From a virus, in IMG/VR virus record IMGVR_UViG_3300037459_000262, positions 1 through 50,655 of that record: a stretch of 50,655 nt of DNA. The stretch is one strand, 5' to 3'. Below the pieces are notes generated by a model that saw nothing but the letters and a program-made list of their open reading frames with translations, searched no databases and was not told the origin of the DNA. Shown one piece after another: positions 8,981 through 17,367 of the stretch; position 1 is the stretch's first letter; the number at the start of each line of letters is the position of its first letter. The position numbers and the translations under genes are program-made.

Positions 8981-10540
8981 TTATCCATAACCCATGTTAT
9001 CTGTATCTTCATATTGCATATTACCAGAAGTGCCAGTTTCATTTCCATACAACATATCTCCAGTAATGAAAAATGATGTAGGACCAGTAAGATTTCCACT
9101 AATTCTAAATTCAACGAGTCGTTCATTTTCTGTAATTTTCTCCACATTTGTAATATTTACTGAAACTAGTTCGGTCAGAGAAGAGGAAGGTGTCTCAGTG
9201 TTTGGGGTGATGTGAAAAAATGAGGCAGTTCCAAGCTCGCCATTTGATTGTGGCAGAAATATTTGAGAAAGTGAATTTAGTGTAGTTGGTGTAATGTCAC
9301 TTTTTTTGAGTTGCATGTTGCAGAGAAATCTGCCACTAAATGAACCTCTGAAAAAATTGGGAATTGCTGTAGTAGTTGGAGAGTCAGTTGTAACATATGG
9401 AATGTTTCGCCATCCTTGCAGTATTTGTACTCGCTCAACTTGTGAGTATAGATAGTCAGCAGTTGGTAATGAATCACCACTAGAGCGTGAAAAATCAAAT
9501 AACAAAATTCCGCCATATCCAATAAATACTTCGGGACTGCTAGATACAATTCTTGATAGTGTGAATCGTAATGTTCTAGTTAATTCTGGATCATCAGGCA
9601 AGAACGTATCGTCTTTAGTCCATCCAGTGTTTGTGGAAAAAAATTCTCCAGTAACAGTAGATGGTGCAAATACTGTCTTAAGAATTCGTGATACTTCACT
9701 AGTCATCTGTTGCATCAAGTCAATCCAAACAGAAAACTGATCATCAGCTGCATCAATTACTTGCAAAAAGCATGTAATCTCAAATGTTTCTGATTGCTCA
9801 AAGAACTTTGGATGCTCAATAATGTTTTCATTTCCTAGTGCGTTAATCTTTTGAACAGTAATTGCTTTAGGAAATTTATTTCCAGGAACTTGTCCTCGCT
9901 CAAAAAAGTGAACAGATTCAGTCATAGTATCTGTAGTTTCTTTTGCTAGTTCGCCAGTTAGTGACCAGTTATCAAATAGTAACTCTTGTATGGTTTGAGC
10001 TTCTGATGTTGCAAGAGTAGTGCTTGCAGTATCAGAAGCTGATCCAATGCCCTCACTATTTATTGCAGATACACGATAAATAGCATTGATTCTAACGGGA
10101 GTTATTGGAGTATCAGTAAAAAAAGTATCAGTGCTATTAGTATTTGCAACTATAGTTGTAAATGAAGTGTTAATTGTTGCAGTAGCAGTTGCTGTAGTTC
10201 CAGATGCAGGAGGATCTATTGTAACAGTTGGTGCAGTAATGTATCCAGAGCCCATTTCATCTACAGTTATTGTATCAACTACATCTGTGTCAAGTATTGC
10301 AGTAGCAGTTGCTGTAGTTCCAGATGCAGGGGAAGCTATTGTAACAGTTGGTACAGATGCATAACCAGAGCCCCCATCATCTACAACAATAGTAAAAACA
10401 CTACGTCCCAAACTTCGTTCTATTTCATATCCAATAATTTCAGGATCTGCAACAGGAACAGGTGCATCCCATGTTAGTTTTGCAGTGTTTATGTTTGTGC
10501 CATCAGCTGATAAATTCAGAGGAGCAGTTGGTAGTGCCAT
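8981..10540 (-). CDS. Tail protein with interrupted fibronectin III domain, 519 aa
   Basis: ATG start overlapping the stop of the connector-like gene (TAATG). Residues 1-45 (PTAPLNLSADGTNINTAKLT then WDAP and IIGYEIERS) form the first half of a fibronectin type III domain; residues ~130-180 (FTTIVANTNSTDTFFTDT, then YRVSAINSEGIGSASD) form the second half. Between them sit two ~40-residue Gly-rich modules ([20 protein letters not shown] and ITVDEMGSGYITAPTVTIDP) like those in the 1057 and 14915 genes. The remaining ~340 residues include an acidic helical region (VWIDLMQQMTSEVSRILK) and a beta-rich C-terminus. It is probably an exposed tail or head-tail adaptor-associated protein. Confidence 0.7.
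   Translation of the reverse strand: MALPTAPLNLSADGTNINTAKLTWDAPVPVADPEIIGYEIERSLGRSVFTIVVDDGGSGYASVPTVTIASPASGTTATATAILDTDVVDTITVDEMGSGYITAPTVTIDPPASGTTATATATINTSFTTIVANTNSTDTFFTDTPITPVRINAIYRVSAINSEGIGSASDTASTTLATSEAQTIQELLFDNWSLTGELAKETTDTMTESVHFFERGQVPGNKFPKAITVQKINALGNENIIEHPKFFEQSETFEITCFLQVIDAADDQFSVWIDLMQQMTSEVSRILKTVFAPSTVTGEFFSTNTGWTKDDTFLPDDPELTRTLRFTLSRIVSSSPEVFIGYGGILLFDFSRSSGDSLPTADYLYSQVERVQILQGWRNIPYVTTDSPTTTAIPNFFRGSFSGRFLCNMQLKKSDITPTTLNSLSQIFLPQSNGELGTASFFHITPNTETPSSSLTELVSVNITNVEKITENERLVEFRISGNLTGPTSFFITGDMLYGNETGTSGNMQYEDTDNMGYG
10180..10385 (-). repeat. Two DNA copies of the DGGSGY module
   Basis: Two direct repeats of about 110 bp lie here; both include GCAGTAGCAGTTGCTGTAGT and CTATTGTAACAGTTGGT. 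Closely similar DNA occurs at about 2630-2830 in the hub-like gene. They encode the module that interrupts the fibronectin III domain. Confidence 0.75.
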
Positions 10541-10938
10541 TATCTAGTTGTTGTTGTAAATCCCGTAATTCCTGATGTCACACCAAATGTATTAGCACCA
10601 GACAGACCACTTGGATTTTTTCGTCCATATGTAACTAGAACATAGTCTTGCATTGATTTTTTTGCCTGGTTTGTTGCCTCCATCATCTCAGTTTTTCTTG
10701 GGTTTTGAAACTGGTTGAAATATGCAGCTGCTAGTTGTGATGCCATAGATGTCAGTTCAGGATCAGATGGACTTACTGGAATGTCTGCATGTAATCGTAT
10801 TTGGTTTGCAGTATAATTGTCAGATGCGTTTCTTGCAGTGTTAATTTTTACATCAGAGTCATCATTGCTTCGAGCAATGTTTAGGTAATCTTTAGTTTCA
10901 TTAATAGTAGAAAATACCTGATCAGGAGTTGAGGACAC
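10540..10938 (-). CDS. Head-tail connector-like protein, 132 aa
   Basis: Starts with GTG (MSSTPDQVFSTINETKDYLN), set by the promoter box 28 nt upstream. It is mostly helical, with LTSMASQLAAAYFNQFQNPR and a C-terminal Gly/Thr-rich tail (GVTSGITGFTTTTR). Small helical proteins of this length between capsid and tail genes are usually head-tail connectors of the HK97 gp6 type, and the predicted pattern fits. It is coupled by TAATG to the fibronectin-containing gene. Confidence 0.5.
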   Translation of the reverse strand: MSSTPDQVFSTINETKDYLNIARSNDDSDVKINTARNASDNYTANQIRLHADIPVSPSDPELTSMASQLAAAYFNQFQNPRKTEMMEATNQAKKSMQDYVLVTYGRKNPSGLSGANTFGVTSGITGFTTTTR

Positions 10939-10960
10939 AAAAAAAAGTTGTTTAGTAGGT

Positions 10961-10971
10961 TAAGGGTATTT
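10961..10971 (-). promoter_or_regulatory. Late promoter box for the 10540..10938 gene
   Basis: Minus-strand AAATACCCTTA followed by ACC; CC pair 28 nt from the GTG. Confidence 0.8.
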
Positions 10972-11011
10972 TGATGGATTGATTATGGAATCATTAGTTA
11001 TTCTCTCCCAA

Positions 11012-13096
11012 CTAGGAAGATGCTTGTAATCCTAAAGTAGCTAATTGTGCAAGAATTGAATTAATTGTATCTCTTGCTTGTGTATCAACAGTTGTTCCTC
11101 CAGACGGATCTGCAATATGGTCTTGTTGTATTATAGGAGTGGTTCCATAAAATGCCAATTTCTGGGATGTTGAAGTTCCAATCTGTGTTCCATTTGTAGT
11201 ATTTAGTACAATATTGGCTCCATCACTCATGATAAGACTAGTTCCAAATGTTTGATTTACAGAAAATGTCTGAGCTATTCCAAGTAATGCAAATGTATCA
11301 TTTGTAGAAAGATTAGGGAAAGATACTGTACTGTTTATACTATTAAGATCGCCTGAAGCAATACTAAGCTGGTTTGCATCTTCTCCATCGGTTCCTGCTC
11401 CAGCACCTAAATTAGCTCCTGAAGTTAGCAGATTTGTTACAGAAGAAGAAGCTAATAATACATTTTGACCAACAGTACCAGTTATACTTGCAGTAAGTGT
11501 GACTATTACACCTAATGAAGTTGCATCTACATTTACAATCGCAGTTGGAATACCTTGTCTGGTATCATTATTGATTGAATCTGCCAAGTCAGTAGCAGTT
11601 TCAGTATTAGTTCCTGAACCATCAAACTGTGTATTATCGGCTTTGGTTCCATCAACAGCAGTGTATACTAAATTAGAGTAAAGTGTTACAGTATCACCAC
11701 CATCTGTACCGCCTAATAATGTAGTGGATGATATTTCAATAGATCCAGTTGTGTTTTCAGACATTGTAATTGAATTTCCTGCAACTCCTACAACATTAGT
11801 AATGACAGTTACTTCGTTAGTTGAAACAGTAGATGAAAGGTCACCCGTATCACCTACTCTAATATCTGCATTAATTGCATCATCTAGAGCTTCTGCAGCT
11901 TCATCATTAGTTCCTGAAACATCAAACTCACCTTCAATAGGTGTTGCTAGGGGGTTTGTTACTGGTGAATATTGTAATTCGTTAAGGGTTACCTCATCAG
12001 ATACATCTAAACCACCAGTTAATGTGGGTCCACTTACTACTGTTCCTACATTAGCTACATCTTCTGCTAAAGTAATAGCATCACCAGTTGCTGCAACTAG
12101 AGTAATTGCAAAGACAGTGATAACGTTTGCTGATACCTCTGCACGAACTACTGCCTCATCTCTAGAGTTGATTGCTGCTGCAAGTGCTACTGCATCTGCT
12201 GAATCATCACCATCAATAGAGAATTGTGTGTCATTTGCTGCTGTACCTGTTACTGCTGTATAGATAAGTGAGTTTACAGTTATTGTTTCAGTATTTGCAA
12301 CACCGACTAGTGTTACTTCACCAAATGAGTGTGTTGCACCTACCACACTTGCTAGTGTAACTGTTCCTTCTGCAAAAGTGCTTAAATCAGGTGTTGCAAT
12401 AGTTACAGTTCCATCTGCTTTTACACCTCCACTGTCTATTTTAAAAGTCTCAGTAGTTCTAATATCACCATTAACATCAAGCTGGAAACTAGCAATAGCC
12501 TTACCTATGGCAGTATTGCCACCCTGTCTGTTAAAGAAGGTAGTTGACTGAAAAGATCCGAGTTGTGACTGTAGTTGGTTACCATTAGAATTAAAAAATT
12601 GAGTATTGTTATTCCCTGTAGAACCACTCTGTAAACCAAATCTGGTTACAGCATTACTATTCGTCCCATCATCTAATGGTATTACCATAATATCCATAAA
12701 GGCAGTACCTGATGTTGAACGCCTATACTGCCAGTCAAATTCCTGACCCATATTCTGTTGAACGGTACCACCAAACCCCGTCATTCTAAACTGGGCTACT
12801 CCTAATTCATCCATATCAGATATGTGTAATTCAAAACCAGTCATCTGGTCTGTACCGATTCCTATATTGTTAGCATTGACAATACTAGAAAAGTTAAGGT
12901 CTTGCGTTAATCCTGAATCGTATATGTTTGATTCATCAAGTAATGCAACATTAGCATTAGAAGTACTCTTTACTACTGAAAATTTTACTCTTTTACTTTT
13001 AGTTGCATCACTTAGATCAGCAGAATCTATCATCAAAAACTCATCGTCATCAACGATTGTGTCTTTTACTGGTTGAACAGACCATTTCTCAGCCAT
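11012..13096 (-). CDS. Fibre protein with three beta repeats, 694 aa
   Basis: ATG start overlapping the stop of the 13096..13281 gene (TAATG). The first ~190 residues resemble a fibre shaft. Residues ~250-570 hold three ~90-residue repeats with the pattern VTLnxLxYTAVxGTxADNTQ, then F, then A..LADSIN, known from phage surface proteins. The C-terminus (GTQIGTSTSQKLAFYGTTP then VDTQARDTINSILAQLATLG) closely matches the ending common to many phage fibre proteins (KLGFFG..P...DTIN.IL..L..LG), thought to trimerise. It is therefore a fibre or head-decoration spike. It is cotranscribed with the small tag protein upstream. Confidence 0.75.
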   Translation of the reverse strand: MAEKWSVQPVKDTIVDDDEFLMIDSADLSDATKSKRVKFSVVKSTSNANVALLDESNIYDSGLTQDLNFSSIVNANNIGIGTDQMTGFELHISDMDELGVAQFRMTGFGGTVQQNMGQEFDWQYRRSTSGTAFMDIMVIPLDDGTNSNAVTRFGLQSGSTGNNNTQFFNSNGNQLQSQLGSFQSTTFFNRQGGNTAIGKAIASFQLDVNGDIRTTETFKIDSGGVKADGTVTIATPDLSTFAEGTVTLASVVGATHSFGEVTLVGVANTETITVNSLIYTAVTGTAANDTQFSIDGDDSADAVALAAAINSRDEAVVRAEVSANVITVFAITLVAATGDAITLAEDVANVGTVVSGPTLTGGLDVSDEVTLNELQYSPVTNPLATPIEGEFDVSGTNDEAAEALDDAINADIRVGDTGDLSSTVSTNEVTVITNVVGVAGNSITMSENTTGSIEISSTTLLGGTDGGDTVTLYSNLVYTAVDGTKADNTQFDGSGTNTETATDLADSINNDTRQGIPTAIVNVDATSLGVIVTLTASITGTVGQNVLLASSSVTNLLTSGANLGAGAGTDGEDANQLSIASGDLNSINSTVSFPNLSTNDTFALLGIAQTFSVNQTFGTSLIMSDGANIVLNTTNGTQIGTSTSQKLAFYGTTPIIQQDHIADPSGGTTVDTQARDTINSILAQLATLGLQASS

Positions 13097-13281
13097 TATG
13101 TAGTTACTCCTTCATACTCCATGATTATACCGCTCTCAAATGCCATCTCAATTCCTTTCTCAAGTAACATATCAGTAGGTCCTGTATCTCCAGTAGTGCT
13201 ATCCATAAAATTTTGAGGAGGATAATCAGAGTTGGTAACTAGACTTTTGTTTCGCCCTTGTGAAAAATAGTGACGTGTCAT
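13096..13281 (-). CDS. Small protein carrying the shared N-terminal tag, 61 aa
   Basis: ATG start overlapping the stop of the upstream Pro-rich gene (TAATG). Residues 1-24 (MTRHYFSQGRNKSLVTNSDY, then PPQ) match the N-termini of the 13626 and 14546 genes. The rest (DSTTGDTGPTDMLLEKGIEM) is short, as if the C-terminal head had been lost or is tiny. It probably attaches to the same virion site as its relatives. It may be a degraded remnant that is still translated. Confidence 0.65.
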   Translation of the reverse strand: MTRHYFSQGRNKSLVTNSDYPPQNFMDSTTGDTGPTDMLLEKGIEMAFESGIIMEYEGVTT

Positions 13282-13412
13282 TATTTTCTCCCAAAGATTC
13301 TGAGAATATTTATAATGAAAGTTGGGGTTTTCTTTTGAATTGGAATAGTCTTTTCAGGAATTTCTATAATTGGCTCAATGCAAATTTCAGGAACTGGTGG
13401 TGGTGAAGTCAC
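13281..13412 (-). CDS. Pro-rich small protein, 43 aa (copy of the 14546 gene C-terminus)
   Basis: The GTG at 13412 has a late promoter box with its CC pair 29 nt upstream. The protein reads VTSPPPVPEICIEPIIEIPE and ends FIINILRIFGRK. Proline-rich start and basic amphipathic end resemble the 121-residue protein at 14546-14911 (ends WFSRVLKKFVWFFKRK). The stop/start junction AGAAAATAATG to the next gene is the same as at 14546. It looks like the shortened left copy of a duplicated cassette. Confidence 0.6.
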   Translation of the reverse strand: MTSPPPVPEICIEPIIEIPEKTIPIQKKTPTFIINILRIFGRK

Positions 13413-13435
13413 TACAAAAAAGTATAATTTTAAAA

Positions 13436-13445
13436 TAAAGGTATT
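13436..13445 (-). promoter_or_regulatory. Late promoter box for the 13281..13412 gene
   Basis: Minus-strand AATACCTTTAT, CC pair 29 nt from the GTG. The 40 bp around it are almost the same as those upstream of 15781, including the first three codons (Val-Thr-Ser). Confidence 0.75.
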
Positions 13446-13485
13446 AACGAATTTAAGAATTGAATTTATTTAAAATTTATACGAT

Positions 13486-13527
13486 TCATACATCAAGAAT
13501 CATGCTCCAAACTGTAGATGAAGTCAC
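13486..13527 (-). pseudogene. Remnant of a 14915-type gene: start joined to its end
   Basis: From GTG at 13527 only 13 codons are open (VTSSTVWSMILDV). The first four codons copy the start of the 288-residue gene at 15781, and 13493-13516 repeats 24 bp from the very end of that gene (14908-14931), now in another frame. A late-type box (AAATACTTATT) remains at 13550-13559. This is the scar of an internal deletion in a duplicated gene. The rest of 13413-13625 is T-rich and holds nothing else I can identify. Confidence 0.7.
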
Positions 13528-13625
13528 ACAAAAAATTCTATTTTTGGAATAAGTATTTTGGATTTAAAAAACATTTAAGATTTTTATTTTTTTAATTCAT
13601 CTAAAGTATTTTTTTTAAAGTCATC

Positions 13626-14546
13626 TTATGGTGTTCCCCAGTATGTTTTTTGGTCATCTTCCAAAATTGTTCTTGATGTAAATTCTTGAGATGAATAAAA
13701 GATAACTTCACCGATTGTACCTTCCCACGGCTCAGCACCTGATTCTGGTTGCTTTCTTGCAAATATTCCAAATGGTACATTAAGAGTTTTTAATGTATAA
13801 CTAAATGCCGTTGTACCTTGTGAAACACCATCTTGATAATATCTTATCAAGCCCTGTTCGATTGGGGTTAATTCAACAAAGCCTGATGCTTGTTGATATA
13901 ATTCAAAGATTGCACCACCAACTACGTTTAGATTACTTTGCATAACTATTTGTCCATTATCAGTCATCCCACCTCGTCTGCCTATAAAGAATCTGGCACT
14001 AGGACCATTATCAATACTAACTGCTCTCATTGCAGTGCCTAGTGATGGACCATTCTCAAGACTAACAAGAAAAACTGAAATGTCAGCAACAGCACCGAAA
14101 TTCCCTGCGGTAAACATAACTACTGTGCCACTTCTTGCATCTAAAACTGCTCTATTTGATGCACCTTCTGTTAAAACTACACCAGCAGATACTATTTGCG
14201 GTTGTCGTATGAAAGTTGCTTGAATTACATCATTACCATTTCCACTTTGATCAAACCATGTATCAACAAAACCATCATCATTACCTACAAAAGCCAACAA
14301 TGCAGTAGTATCTAAATCACCATTAGAATCAAAAGGAATATCATCAGTTGCATTATCACTACTTCGTCTAACTTTCATAGCAAATCCAGTATAAGCACTT
14401 CTTAATTTTCTAGTAGAATAAGCATGAGTTGCACCAGGTACTAAATCCAAAGGCAGTACAACACCAAGAATTTCACCTTGCGGAGGATTATTTGTATTGG
14501 TTGTAAGAGATTTTGGAAATCTTTGAGGATGATATGCACGAACCAT
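13626..14546 (-). CDS. Tagged tail-spike-like protein with AbfB/LamG-like domain, 306 aa
   Basis: ATG start overlapping the upstream stop (TAATG). Residues 1-24 carry the shared tag (MVRAYHPQRFPKSLTTNTNN, then PPQ). From residue ~35 the sequence HAYSTRKLRSAYTGFAMKVR, then RSSDNATDDI, later WFDQSGNGNDVIQAT, matches the concanavalin-like domain seen in arabinofuranosidase-B-type and phage tail spike proteins. The catalytic state cannot be judged by eye. The domain likely binds or cleaves host surface glycans. It forms one transcript with the Pro-rich and Gly-module proteins upstream. Confidence 0.75.
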   Translation of the reverse strand: MVRAYHPQRFPKSLTTNTNNPPQGEILGVVLPLDLVPGATHAYSTRKLRSAYTGFAMKVRRSSDNATDDIPFDSNGDLDTTALLAFVGNDDGFVDTWFDQSGNGNDVIQATFIRQPQIVSAGVVLTEGASNRAVLDARSGTVVMFTAGNFGAVADISVFLVSLENGPSLGTAMRAVSIDNGPSARFFIGRRGGMTDNGQIVMQSNLNVVGGAIFELYQQASGFVELTPIEQGLIRYYQDGVSQGTTAFSYTLKTLNVPFGIFARKQPESGAEPWEGTIGEVIFYSSQEFTSRTILEDDQKTYWGTP

Positions 14547-14911
14547 TATTTTCTCTTAAAGAACCAAACGAATTTTTTGAGGACTCTAGAGAACCAAGAT
14601 TTTGGTTGTGTTTTTTCAATTATCTTTACAACTTTTGGTTTTGTAACTATTTTGGGTAATGTTGGTTTTGTAACTATTTTGGGTAATGTTGGTTTTGTAA
14701 CTATTTTGGTAACTATTTTTTCTTCTTTTACGCAAATTTCTGAAATTGGTGTAGTATCTTCAATTGGAATATCAATTACTTGAGGTTGTGACTCTGTAAT
14801 TTGAGATTCAGAAATTATTGAATCTGGAGGAGGAGGAGGATCTTGTGGTGGATTATTTGTGTTTGCTGTAATGCTTCTGCCTGAGCGTTGTGGCTTGTGT
14901 GAATAAATCAA
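14546..14911 (-). CDS. Tagged Pro-rich protein with KIVTKP repeats, 121 aa
   Basis: TTG start, 3 bp after the previous stop. Residues 1-24 carry the shared tag (MIYSHKPQRSGRSITANTNN, then PPQ), then a run of prolines and an acidic linker. Three copies of a short Lys/Pro repeat (VTKPTLPKI) follow, and a basic amphipathic end (KSWFSRVLKKFVWFFKRK) closes it. Such an end could contact membrane or capsid. Its DNA shows the repeat clearly at 14636-14705. Probable role: virion linker or spike base. No named family was recognised. Confidence 0.65.
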   Translation of the reverse strand: MIYSHKPQRSGRSITANTNNPPQDPPPPPDSIISESQITESQPQVIDIPIEDTTPISEICVKEEKIVTKIVTKPTLPKIVTKPTLPKIVTKPKVVKIIEKTQPKSWFSRVLKKFVWFFKRK

Positions 14912-14914
14912 GAA

Positions 14915-15781
14915 TCATGCTCCAAACTGTACTAGATGTGCTCTAAGGAAATTAACTGAAAGTAAATCACTACCTGTACCGCTTTCTAATTTTAAATTGA
15001 TACTGTCATCTGCCTCTACATCAATATCAAATCGATAATATCCATTAGTAATTATTTGAGAATCATTATCTGCATTAAGTGCTCCTTTTGCAACATCATT
15101 ATTAAAAACGACTATAGTTCCTGGAGATGTATCAAATACAAAGGCAAAGTATAATCGTAAGATTCCTCCACCACCAGGAAATACCAACGAGTTTGTAATT
15201 ACAATATTATTCTTCAAAATATTCACAGATGATGTAAGAGATGCAATTGTTACAGCAATTACAGCATTACTCCCTCCACCTGAACCAGTAACATTAACAG
15301 TTGGTAGAGTAATGTACCCTGAACCTCCAGTAGATAAAGTAATTGAATCAACTTCACCACCATTTATTGTAGCAATAGCAGTAGCTCTTACTCCAACTGG
15401 AGCTGAACCAGTACCAATAATTATTGATGGTACTGAAGATGAAGTGTAACCTGAACCTGGATTAGTAATTGTAATTGAGATAACTTTACCGTTACTTAGA
15501 TTAGCAGTAGCAGTAGCAGTTGTACCAGAGACAGGATCCTCAATAGTTATTGATGGTACTGAAGTGTAACCAGCACCCTCATTTGTAACAGTAATAGAAG
15601 AGACAGTGCCTGCAACATCAATAGTAGCATTAGCAACAGCTAGTATTCCAACGGGGTCTGTATCACCATCAAAAGTTACAGTAGCAGTTCCAGAATAACC
15701 ACTACTACTTGTAACGCTAAGTGAAGTAACAAACCCTACAAAATCAATACTAACTGGTTGTGGATAAATAGATGAAGTCAC
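14915..15781 (-). CDS. Gly-rich module protein (DGGSGY repeats), 288 aa
   Basis: GTG start, late promoter CC pair 29 nt upstream. Residues ~10-190 hold at least four copies of the ~40-residue module (ITVTNEGAGYTSVPSITIED, ITITNPGSGYTSSSVPSIII, ITLSTGGSGYITLPTVNVTG). The last ~90 residues form a beta-rich domain (GGGGILRLYFAFVFDTSPGT) that ends LRAHLVQFGA. It is probably an exposed fibre-like virion protein. It begins the cassette with the two tagged proteins and is the source of the remnant at 13486-13527. Confidence 0.7.
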   Translation of the reverse strand: MTSSIYPQPVSIDFVGFVTSLSVTSSSGYSGTATVTFDGDTDPVGILAVANATIDVAGTVSSITVTNEGAGYTSVPSITIEDPVSGTTATATANLSNGKVISITITNPGSGYTSSSVPSIIIGTGSAPVGVRATAIATINGGEVDSITLSTGGSGYITLPTVNVTGSGGGSNAVIAVTIASLTSSVNILKNNIVITNSLVFPGGGGILRLYFAFVFDTSPGTIVVFNNDVAKGALNADNDSQIITNGYYRFDIDVEADDSINLKLESGTGSDLLSVNFLRAHLVQFGA

Positions 15782-15804
15782 TACAAAAAAGTAATAATTT
15801 AAAA

Positions 15805-15815
15805 TAAAGGTATTT
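15805..15815 (-). promoter_or_regulatory. Late promoter box for the 14915..15781 operon
   Basis: Minus-strand AAATACCTTTA followed by TTTTA; CC pair 29 nt from the GTG. It overlaps the stop codon of the zinc-ribbon gene upstream. Confidence 0.8.
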
Positions 15816-16149
15816 AGGATTTTATGTCTTTGAATTTTTTGCTACTAGTTTTTGTTTTTGGTGATGTGTCTCTAGTTGGTGATATAATACCTGAGTTTGG
15901 TGATATGTCTGAGATTGTTTCAGGTGATGCTGAGATTGTTTGTTCTTCTTTTTTTGTTGTTTGAGTTTTAGTTGTTCGAGAAGGAGAAGGTACCACTATT
16001 GGTTTTCCAATTTCTTTTACTGCACCATAACTATCACCACATTTAATTCCACGAGCTAGACCTATTGCATGATTGAGTTGCTTTCTTGCTTGCTCAAAGG
16101 TGTCAGATTGTGCAGTTGCACCACATCTATTACATTTTGCTTTGGACAT
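15814..16149 (-). CDS. Zinc-ribbon N-terminus, Ser/Thr/Lys-rich protein, 111 aa
   Basis: ATG start 4 bp after the capsid gene stop. The first 45 residues hold CNRCGA and a single later Cys (GIKCGDSYGAV), a small metal-binding look. The rest is a low-complexity tail of Pro, Ser, Thr and Lys, ending KTSSKKFKDIKS. It shares the transcript of the major capsid gene and could be a minor capsid or assembly protein. No family recognised. Confidence 0.6.
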   Translation of the reverse strand: MSKAKCNRCGATAQSDTFEQARKQLNHAIGLARGIKCGDSYGAVKEIGKPIVVPSPSRTTKTQTTKKEEQTISASPETISDISPNSGIISPTRDTSPKTKTSSKKFKDIKS

Positions 16150-16153
16150 ATTA

Positions 16154-17365
16154 CTAAGTTACTTCGTATGAAGTAATCTTAAAAGCACCTTCAGGATGTG
16201 CTTGTTTGATGTCGATTCTTACTACAAGATCACTCTGATAAAGACCCCCAACTGACAAATCGAAATTTTCTATCGTTAAATCTTCCCTTAATCCCGTTAC
16301 AAGGGCAATGTCTCTCTTTGTAATCATTACAGTTCCTGCTTCTATCTGGGGAGTTTCCCAGACTGCTCTTAGACCAAGTGATTGTGCTAATCCTGAATTA
16401 TTAATTACATCAGTGTCATCAGTTGGTCCTAACTCAAATCTGTTAAAGAACGGATAGAAACCGCCAGTAGATGCAGTCTTTACAGTTAGTGCTGCATCAG
16501 ATGGATTCATAAACATTGTATCTGCTCGATTCCGTAAAGTCCCTGGGAACCTTGAACGAATAACTTCAACTAGAGCTTCTAGTTCTTTTTGAACTGGAGT
16601 ATCATTATGAAGTGCAGCTTTAGTTGCAGTGTTTGATGGTCCAGTTGTTTGTGAAACTAGTGTATCAATAATTTCTTTACCTATCATAAAATAAAATTCG
16701 TTACCTGCGTTCTTTAGCGATTGTTCAACGCTCAAAAAATTATTATCTTTTACGTCATTTCTGTTTACAGATATAGTTCCACGAAATGAATTGTTTGTAC
16801 CACTGGTATCTAATTCTACAGTTTCAATTTTTCCACCTATAGCTGGAGGTACACCGCCAGCTTCTTTGTAGATGATTAGTCCTTTCTGATCAGTTGGTGA
16901 ACCGCCAACCGTATCTGTATATTTTGTAATTGGGACATTAACTTTTGGAGAATCCATATCTATCAATCTTGAATATTGCTTCCAATCTGACCATGGTTCT
17001 GCTCCCTCGAGTATCTCATCTGCAATTTTTAATGCAGACAATGAGTTTGGAACTGAAACTGTTTCTCGTAGTTCCTTTCCTGCAATTCTCATGTTACCTT
17101 TGGCCTCATCACCTATTCTGATACCATAGCGATGCTTCCAGATTGTAGGTAAGTTTGGATTTAGTCTACCTTCTTCAAATCCATTAGGGTGAGTTCTATC
17201 AAAGAATACTGAAAGTGGTGTTTCTCTGATTGGTCTAAATATATCAAATGCATATCCTGCTCTTTGTTGTGCCTCTGCACTAGCAACTAGTGCCTCTTGG
17301 ACATGTGCCATTTCTTTTAATTGTAATATGGATTGCCTGTTGTGTTTTGGACGAGAAGTAGCCAT
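16154..17365 (-). CDS. Major capsid protein (HK97 fold), 403 aa
   Basis: ATG start, 2 bp after the decoration-protein gene. The helical N-terminus (KHNRQSILQLKEMAHVQEAL) is followed by an alpha/beta body with NNSFRGTISVNRNDVKDNNF and a long spine-helix segment (SVEQSLKNAGNEFYFMIGKE), then IRSRFPGTLRNRADTMFMNP and a beta C-terminus (SVGGLYQSDLVVRIDIKQAH). Length, order of elements and position between decoration/scaffold and connector genes fit an HK97-type capsid subunit. No cleavable propeptide is evident by eye, although a protease-like domain is encoded at 19516. It has no promoter box of its own and is read with the gene at 17368. Confidence 0.8.
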   Translation of the reverse strand: MATSRPKHNRQSILQLKEMAHVQEALVASAEAQQRAGYAFDIFRPIRETPLSVFFDRTHPNGFEEGRLNPNLPTIWKHRYGIRIGDEAKGNMRIAGKELRETVSVPNSLSALKIADEILEGAEPWSDWKQYSRLIDMDSPKVNVPITKYTDTVGGSPTDQKGLIIYKEAGGVPPAIGGKIETVELDTSGTNNSFRGTISVNRNDVKDNNFLSVEQSLKNAGNEFYFMIGKEIIDTLVSQTTGPSNTATKAALHNDTPVQKELEALVEVIRSRFPGTLRNRADTMFMNPSDAALTVKTASTGGFYPFFNRFELGPTDDTDVINNSGLAQSLGLRAVWETPQIEAGTVMITKRDIALVTGLREDLTIENFDLSVGGLYQSDLVVRIDIKQAHPEGAFKITSYEVT

Positions 17366-17367
17366 GT

